Shown here one piece after another: positions 15,033-19,699 of a stretch of 19,699 nucleotides of DNA. The translations under genes were made by a program, and so were the position numbers. Below the pieces are notes generated by a model. The model was not told where the DNA came from, searched no databases, and was given only the letters and a program-made list of their open reading frames with translations. Every line of letters starts with the position of its first letter. The stretch's first letter is position 1. Source of the DNA: JAJRXG01 sp047634015. Lineage in GTDB: Bacteria > Bacteroidota > Bacteroidia > Chitinophagales > Saprospiraceae. Where the stretch lies: NCBI GenBank assembly GCA_047634015.1, contig JBLIDB010000080.1:1-19699 (forward strand). The letters are read 5' to 3'.

Positions 15033-16313
15033 CTATTGACTCTTATATATCTTTCCGGCTTTCATTACGAAAGAAACTTCTTGAAGTAATTTGATATCTT
15101 GTAATGGATCCCCCTTAACAGCAACTATGTCTGCTGCTCTCCCTGCTTCTAGAGTTCCATATTTATCTGAAATCCTTAGGAGATCCGATGCGGCTACGGT
15201 TGCAGATTTTATAGCTTCATATTGCGGCATTCCAGCCTCTACCATAAATTCAAATTCCTTAGCGTTGTCTCCATGAGCGGAAACTCCAGTATCTGTTCCA
15301 AAAGCTATTTTCACTCCTCGGGCGTATGCCTTAGCAAATGTCGCCTGGATCTGAGGACCTACTTCTAAGGCCTTGCTCCGAATGATTGCTGGAAAGTATT
15401 GTGGATTCTGAGTAGCTTTTTCTACTACAAATTTTCCTGCTGCTATAGTCGGGACATAATATGTACCCTTAGCAATCATCAAATCCATAATTTCTTCGGT
15501 CATAAAAGTTCCGTGTTCTATACTATGTATACCTCCCTGGACTGCGCGCTTCATTCCTGAAGCTCCATGAGCATGGGCGGCCGTTACGAATCCATAATCA
15601 TTTGCAGTTCTGACGATAGCCTCCACTTCTTCCAAAGTGAACTGAGGTCCCATTCCATCCTTAGCGACACTCAACACTCCTCCGGTTGCTGTGATTTTGA
15701 TTACATCTGCACCATTTTTATAGCGTTGTCTGACAGCTTTCGCCGCATCTTCTACACTATTCACAACACCCTCTTTAGGGCCTGGATCTTTCATAAGATC
15801 TTTGCGCAGTCCATTAGTTGGATCTGCATGTCCTCCAGTAGTTCCTATTCCTTTCTCACATGTATAGATTCTAGGACCATCTATGAAACCCCTGTTCACA
15901 GCATTTCTCAACGATACATTTACTCCACTTCCTCCCAAGTCTCGCACAGTTGTGAATCCTGCCATCAGTGTTCGCTCTAAATAAACCGTCGCCTTTAAAG
16001 CTACATCTGCTTCATTCATCCGAAACCCATCTTCGTAGGACTTCGGATTTGATTGCCCTTCTACATGAACATGCATATCCATAAAACCTGGCATTACAGT
16101 TTGATCTTTTAAATCTACAACCGGAATATCCTCCGTAGGCGTCAAATAACCATCTGCAATCCTTGTAATGAATCCATCTTCGACTATTATGGTCTTAGCG
16201 CTTGAAGCTTCGGAGCCTTTACAATCCAAAACAGACCCACAATGCAAGTAGGCATTCTGGGCTGAAATAGAAGTCAGTAATATTGTTAATAGAAATGTCA
16301 GTAGATATTTCAT
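15033..16313 (-). CDS. Exported metal-dependent amidohydrolase (imidazolonepropionase/prolidase-like)
   Basis: From ATG 16313 the product is 426 aa and starts MKYLLTFLLTILLTSISAQ, a Sec signal peptide, so the enzyme acts in the periplasm or outside. It is an amidohydrolase-superfamily TIM barrel: a small beta-domain, PGFMDMHVH (75-83, HxH metal ligands H81/H83), VIKITATGG (204-212, Lys206 the likely carboxylated bridging lysine), TAAHAHG (244-250), SIEHGTF (264-270, His267) and FGTDTG (338-343, Asp341), then a C-terminal LEAGRAADIVAVKGDPL segment. This set matches the imidazolonepropionase-like/Xaa-Pro dipeptidase clade, whose exported members cleave dipeptides such as Xaa-Pro or Xaa-Arg/Lys. 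The frame extends 16 codons upstream to 16361, but that leader would bury the signal peptide, so 16313 is preferred. Confidence 0.9.
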   Translation of the reverse strand: MKYLLTFLLTILLTSISAQNAYLHCGSVLDCKGSEASSAKTIIVEDGFITRIADGYLTPTEDIPVVDLKDQTVMPGFMDMHVHVEGQSNPKSYEDGFRMNEADVALKATVYLERTLMAGFTTVRDLGGSGVNVSLRNAVNRGFIDGPRIYTCEKGIGTTGGHADPTNGLRKDLMKDPGPKEGVVNSVEDAAKAVRQRYKNGADVIKITATGGVLSVAKDGMGPQFTLEEVEAIVRTANDYGFVTAAHAHGASGMKRAVQGGIHSIEHGTFMTEEIMDLMIAKGTYYVPTIAAGKFVVEKATQNPQYFPAIIRSKALEVGPQIQATFAKAYARGVKIAFGTDTGVSAHGDNAKEFEFMVEAGMPQYEAIKSATVAASDLLRISDKYGTLEAGRAADIVAVKGDPLQDIKLLQEVSFVMKAGKIYKSQ

Positions 16314-16341
16314 TTTTTTTGGTTTGTTCCGAGAAAGATAG

Positions 16342-16373
16342 CAAAGTACACTTTCCTTCAAAGGAATACCAAA
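16342..16373 (-). promoter_or_regulatory. Candidate Bacteroidota promoter for the amidohydrolase gene
   Basis: On the minus strand TTTG (16373-16370) is followed after 21 bases by TACTTTG (16348-16342). The Bacteroidota sigma-A consensus is TTTG, about 19 bases, then TAnnTTTG, so the second element lacks one base of the ideal spacing. Predicted transcription would start near 16335, giving a leader of about 20 nt before ATG 16313. Confidence 0.4.
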
Positions 16374-16467
16374 TGTTGAATAACATATTAATATTTTTTA
16401 TATGTGACTTCCATCTATTTGTTGTTCAGAAACCTGAAAATAGGACCATATACTGGTATGGATTTGT

Positions 16468-18410
16468 GATAATAACTGTAGTCTAAGCGCTTCTTACGTT
16501 GATGACATTATCGTAAATTATGTTTGTACAAACATCGTTCATAGAGAGTGGCCATTACATGAACCTCAATGTCATTATGGGGTAAATATTCAGACTCATA
16601 CCCAAGTTATAAAGGTCATAGACTATACTCCTCCCGAAGTTAGGCTAAGTAAAAAATCTTACACTTTAGACGGGGATGGGTGTTCTTGCTCTGTGGGATT
16701 TCCACTTCCCCAGATCTATGGAAGTGATAACTGTGATTCGGAATTAAAATTTAATATCATTCATAATGGATATTGGTATGACACCAGTATTCCTTCACTA
16801 CTACTCTCCGCAAGAGTCAGCAAAATTCTAATTAGAGCTACAGACGCCTGTAACAACTATGGGTTTGATACGGTTATCATTATATGTTCGAGGTCCCATA
16901 ATTTCTATCGCTGCATGTTTTGAGAATACCACTGTTGCTATTCCAGCATCAAGTGTCGCGATTTACGCCAGCGACTTAGATGCAGGTTCCTATGATAATT
17001 GTGAACTTGAAAAAGTAGAAATTAAAAGAAGTAGAACAACTTCCCAATTAGAATATTTTTACTATAAAGATCCCGTCACTTTCTATTGTGAAGACATTGG
17101 TAATGTTGTAGAACTACTTCTAAAAGCGACGGATCATTGTGGAAATACCAATTTGTGTTCTGCCACAATAAAGGTTGTAGACAAGATCCCTCCTCCACTC
17201 TCCATACCCCCAAACTTAGTAGTTGATTGTAAAGTCGGCATCAATAAGAAGGATGATAATGGTCCATACGGCCAAGTATTTGGCACTCCTTCTATCTATA
17301 ATAATCAAGCGTTAGCTATACCAAGTTCATATATTCTATCGGCTTCTGGATCTCTTCTTACGGGCCAAGTATTTGATAATTGCCCCGATGATATCGTCCT
17401 AAGCGTTGAAACGGAAAGCAAAACCAATGATTGTGGAATTAGAACAATTACAAGAAGATTTACAGCCATAGATACATACGGCAATAAGTCAGTTTCCAAA
17501 GAGCAGACTATAGAGGTTAAAGGAGAATTTACATTAGACACTAATCTAACAGCCTGGCCAAAACTGGACACAACAATCATCGAATGTACTAGCAATAGGG
17601 ATATAAATCCTAACATTATAAGGCGACCCTATATTAGAGAAGCGACGTGTACCTTATATTTCCTAAGTTATGAAGACACTTATTATGAACTAATAGGAGA
17701 CAAGAATGGAGCTTGTTCTAAGATATCCAGAAGATGGATTGTTATTAATTGGTGCGATATATACCAATATGTATGCTTCGAAGACTCAAATTATAAAATT
17801 AGTAGACGATGAAGCTCCGCTTTTAGAAAATTGCACAGAAGGATTAGAAGTATATGGAGAAGGATTAGACTGCAATTTAATTTCTGTAAATATTGAAAAT
17901 AAAGCCAATGATAATTGTACAACTATTAATCATCTCATATGGTCTGTTATTATAGATGAATATTCAGCCAGTCCCTAAAGAATAGAAAAAATCAAGATTG
18001 ACTCCAATGGATGGGCAAATGCAGCGCTCATTCGTTCAATAGGCTCTCATGATATTACTTGGATCGTTTCTGATCAATGTGGAAATCAATCTTAATGTAT
18101 TCAGAAGATTTATGTTGATAACAATAAAGCACCAACACCTTATGTAACTGGGCTTAGCACAGCAATTTCAAGTAGTTTAGAAGTAGAGATCAACTCAAAC
18201 GATCTTCTTGCGAAAGCAGAGCATCCCTGTTAATTTGAGATAGAAATTTCAATCACACGTGTTAATGATAGTTTTGCACAAGCTTCGAGTTCGATTCGCT
18301 TTGATTGTTCGAATATTGGAATTAACTACATCAATGTCTATGCTTCTCGAAAATTAAAGAATGGTTCTATAACTTATGATTATACCACAGTTAGAATTGA
18401 GATACAAGAT
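16468..18410 (+). repeat. About seven degenerate HYR/Ig-like modules
   Basis: The modules recur at roughly 260-320 bp. Each has some of the set: a DNC or DACN/DQCGN cysteine motif, an IxRxW or LLKATD strand, and a boundary of the form V-V-D-x-x-PP. Boundaries are seen at VIDYTPPEV (about 16620), VVDKIPPPL (about 17175), LVDDEAPLL (about 17800) and VDNNKAPTP (about 18115). Such tandem modules form stalks in Bacteroidota surface adhesins. Individual copies are too diverged to align reliably by eye, so the count is approximate. Confidence 0.65.
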
Positions 18411-18464
18411 AATTTTGGGTTTTGCAAGAATTCCTGTTTCAATAATACCGATAACCAAGGAGTT

Positions 18465-18998
18465 ATGGGCTCAGTATCTATTGCTTACGGAGTAATGCTC
18501 GAAAATGCGGTAGTTTCTTTAGAAAATCTGTACACTTCTAAAATTGCAGAAACCAAATCAGACAATACGAGATTCTATATATTCCCAAATATTCAAGCAG
18601 GAAGACCTTATGCTGTCAATGCTCTTTATGACGACTCTATGAATAATGGTCTCACTACGAGAGATGTAATCTTAATACAGCATCATCTAATGGGCATAAA
18701 CTCATATGAGTCGCATTGGAAAATGTTACAATCTGATGTCAACCAAGATCAACGCGTATCCGCAATTGACATAGTAGAATTAGGAAAGACCAGAATAGGT
18801 CAAGCAAGTGAGAAGGCTCTTTTCCCAACTTGGAGGTTTTTTGACGCTGCGTTAACTTTTAATCCGTTGGACTATAGTAATCATGTAGAAATAAAAGACG
18901 GAGTGCATATTGAAAATATGACGACGATTAAGCAAAAAGACTTAATAAGTATAAAGCTGGGAGATGTAGATCATTCCGCAATTTTATCCCAAGATTGA
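18465..18998 (+). other. Carboxypeptidase-regulatory-like plus dockerin-like module inside the pseudogene
   Basis: After a short beta segment (MGSVSIAYGVMLENAVVSLE) comes LTTRDVILIQHHLMG, then SDVNQDQRVSAIDIVELGK. The Asp/Asn spacing of the second helix-loop fits a dockerin type I calcium loop (D-x-N-x-D/Q-x-x-x-x-x-x-D). The WRFFDAALTF and ISIKLGDVDHSA segments that follow are, in my recollection, the usual continuation in Saprospiraceae surface proteins. This stretch is open for 177 codons and ends at the TGA at 18996. Confidence 0.6.
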
Positions 18999-19430
18999 TC
19001 AAAGTCACGTACTCTTGGAAAGCATAAATTATGTATCTCAGATAGGATTCTGAAGAATGGTCAAGAATCAGAAATAGAGATATATTTAGATAATACTGCT
19101 GGGTTTGGATGGCAATTAGAATTGCTCATCAATGATAATATTGAAATTATTGAGGTGATGAATCCTTATGAGGATAAGGGAATGACAATAATTAATAAGA
19201 ATAGAATCTATTCAAGTATTAGTCAATCTACTTCCTGGGACATTAATGCAGACTCACCAGTCCTAATATTGAAGGTAAAGGCACTTCCGGATATTTCAAC
19301 AAAAGAAGCAACAAGGCTTTCTATTTCATCCGTAAAACCAGAGTTCTGCGATACTGAATTAAATACTTATCAATTAGAAATTGAATATCTAAAAGAAATA
19401 TCGTAAATCGCCGTTTCCTGCGCGTCTCCT

Positions 19431-19664
19431 ACCCCCTTTAGTTCTTCGGCTACTATCCCTCTAAGTATACCACACAATCAAGAAGTACAAATGAAAATAG
19501 GTGATATAACAGGAAAGATACTGCAAAGAAGATCAATGAAATTGAGTGCTGGCGAAAATACAGTACAACTTAATAGTAAAGACTTTACTAATGAAGGGGT
19601 ATACATTGTTCATCTTACTATTGGTGGAAAGACATATACGCAAAGACTTATTCTTACGCGATAA
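19431..19664 (+). other. Type IX secretion C-terminal sorting domain (type A) at the pseudogene end
   Basis: In frame 3, beyond the TAA at 19404, the DNA reads PTPFSSSATIPLSIP, EVQMKIGDITGKILQRR, LSAGENTVQL, EGVYIVHLTIGG and KTYTQRLILTR, then TAA at 19662-19664. This is the order of motifs in the Por secretion system C-terminal domain: PNPF, an IYDxxG-like strand, GxYxxxL, and a final basic KxxLxR. The domain is intact but separated from the rest by a stop codon. Confidence 0.8.
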
Positions 19665-19699
19665 TATTAATCTTCCTTACAAAGGAATATAGATTCCCT

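Larger units (their letters stand above)
16444..19664 (+). pseudogene. Decayed T9SS-secreted multidomain protein (HYR/Ig-like repeats, dockerin-like, cohesin-like, C-terminal sorting domain)
   Basis: Three frames joined end to end encode about 1,070 residues. Frame 1 (to about 16890), frame 2 (to about 17775) and frame 3 (to 19664) require two +1 frameshifts; frame 3 has in-frame stops at 17976, 18093, 18231 (TAA), 18996 (TGA) and 19404 (TAA). Similarity continues across every lesion. Domain order is about seven HYR/Ig-like modules (16468-18410), a carboxypeptidase-regulatory-like segment (about 18430-18650), a dockerin-like segment (LTTRDVILIQHHL and DVNQDQRVSAIDIVELGK, 18650-18980), a cohesin-like beta domain (about 19050-19390) and a type A sorting domain (to 19661). 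An intact version would be exported and anchored or released by the type IX system. The 5' end is uncertain: a possible signal peptide starts at ATG 16373 in a third frame. Sequencing error cannot explain so many lesions if the neighbours are intact. Confidence 0.85.

Noticed and set aside
16314..16361. Upstream ATG at 16361 as the amidohydrolase start
   Set aside because: It would put 16 residues ahead of a clear signal peptide and would start upstream of the predicted transcription start near 16335.
16283..16486. 67-codon plus-strand ORF with MLIEMSVDISFFL start
   Set aside because: Its first part overlaps the amidohydrolase start and promoter on the other strand. Only the section from ATG 16373 is of possible interest, as the lost 5' end of the pseudogene.
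17976..19406. TAA/TGA recoding or stop readthrough to make the full T9SS protein
   Set aside because: Other genes in the window end normally at TAA or TGA, the stops lie in no special context, and two frameshifts also break the same gene, so decay is simpler.
19684..19697. Hairpin GGAAT-ATAG-ATTCC at the window edge as a terminator of the pseudogene
   Set aside because: The stem is only 5 bp and AT-rich and the window ends before any T tract can be seen.

Overview
This window is a chromosomal segment from a member of the Bacteroidota, most likely Saprospiria or a close relative. The evidence is AT-rich DNA, little Shine-Dalgarno signal before most starts, paired TonB-dependent receptors with an N-terminal carboxypeptidase-regulatory-like domain, and a decayed type IX-secreted protein built from HYR/Ig-like modules, a dockerin-like module and a C-terminal sorting domain, an arrangement I associate with Saprospiraceae. 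No rRNA, tRNA or CRISPR array was seen.

Layout. Positions 1-313 (minus) hold the N-terminal part of a frameshifted Tn5/IS4-type transposase that runs off the window edge. From 636 to 6713 (plus) there are mostly housekeeping genes: a secreted S10 serine carboxypeptidase-like protein, a small lipoprotein, NAD kinase (nadK), a two-helix membrane protein, the replicative helicase dnaB and an RsuA/RluB-type pseudouridine synthase. From 6936 to 13522 (plus) lie two paralogous TonB-dependent receptors of 954 and 981 aa, with similar leaders and similar Ala/Leu-rich insertions. Between them are a decayed thrombospondin type-3 repeat relic and two strong intrinsic terminators; a third follows the second receptor.

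From 13845 to 14063 (plus) is a 72-residue protein of unknown function, convergent with a minus-strand pair: an exported amidohydrolase (15033-16313) followed 61 bp downstream by a fold-type IV PLP aminotransferase (14072-14971). Divergent from the amidohydrolase, 16444-19664 (plus) is a long pseudogene. It has at least two frameshifts and five in-frame stops but keeps recognisable HYR-like repeats, a dockerin-like segment, a cohesin-like segment and the T9SS sorting domain.

Functionally the window mixes core genes (NAD kinase, DnaB, pseudouridine synthase) with envelope functions (receptors, exported peptidase and amidohydrolase, lipoprotein) and decaying accessory DNA. I found no convincing defence system or wholly new system. 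The points most worth following are the multi-lesion T9SS adhesin pseudogene, the relic and orphan terminator between the receptors, and the matched inserts in the two receptors.
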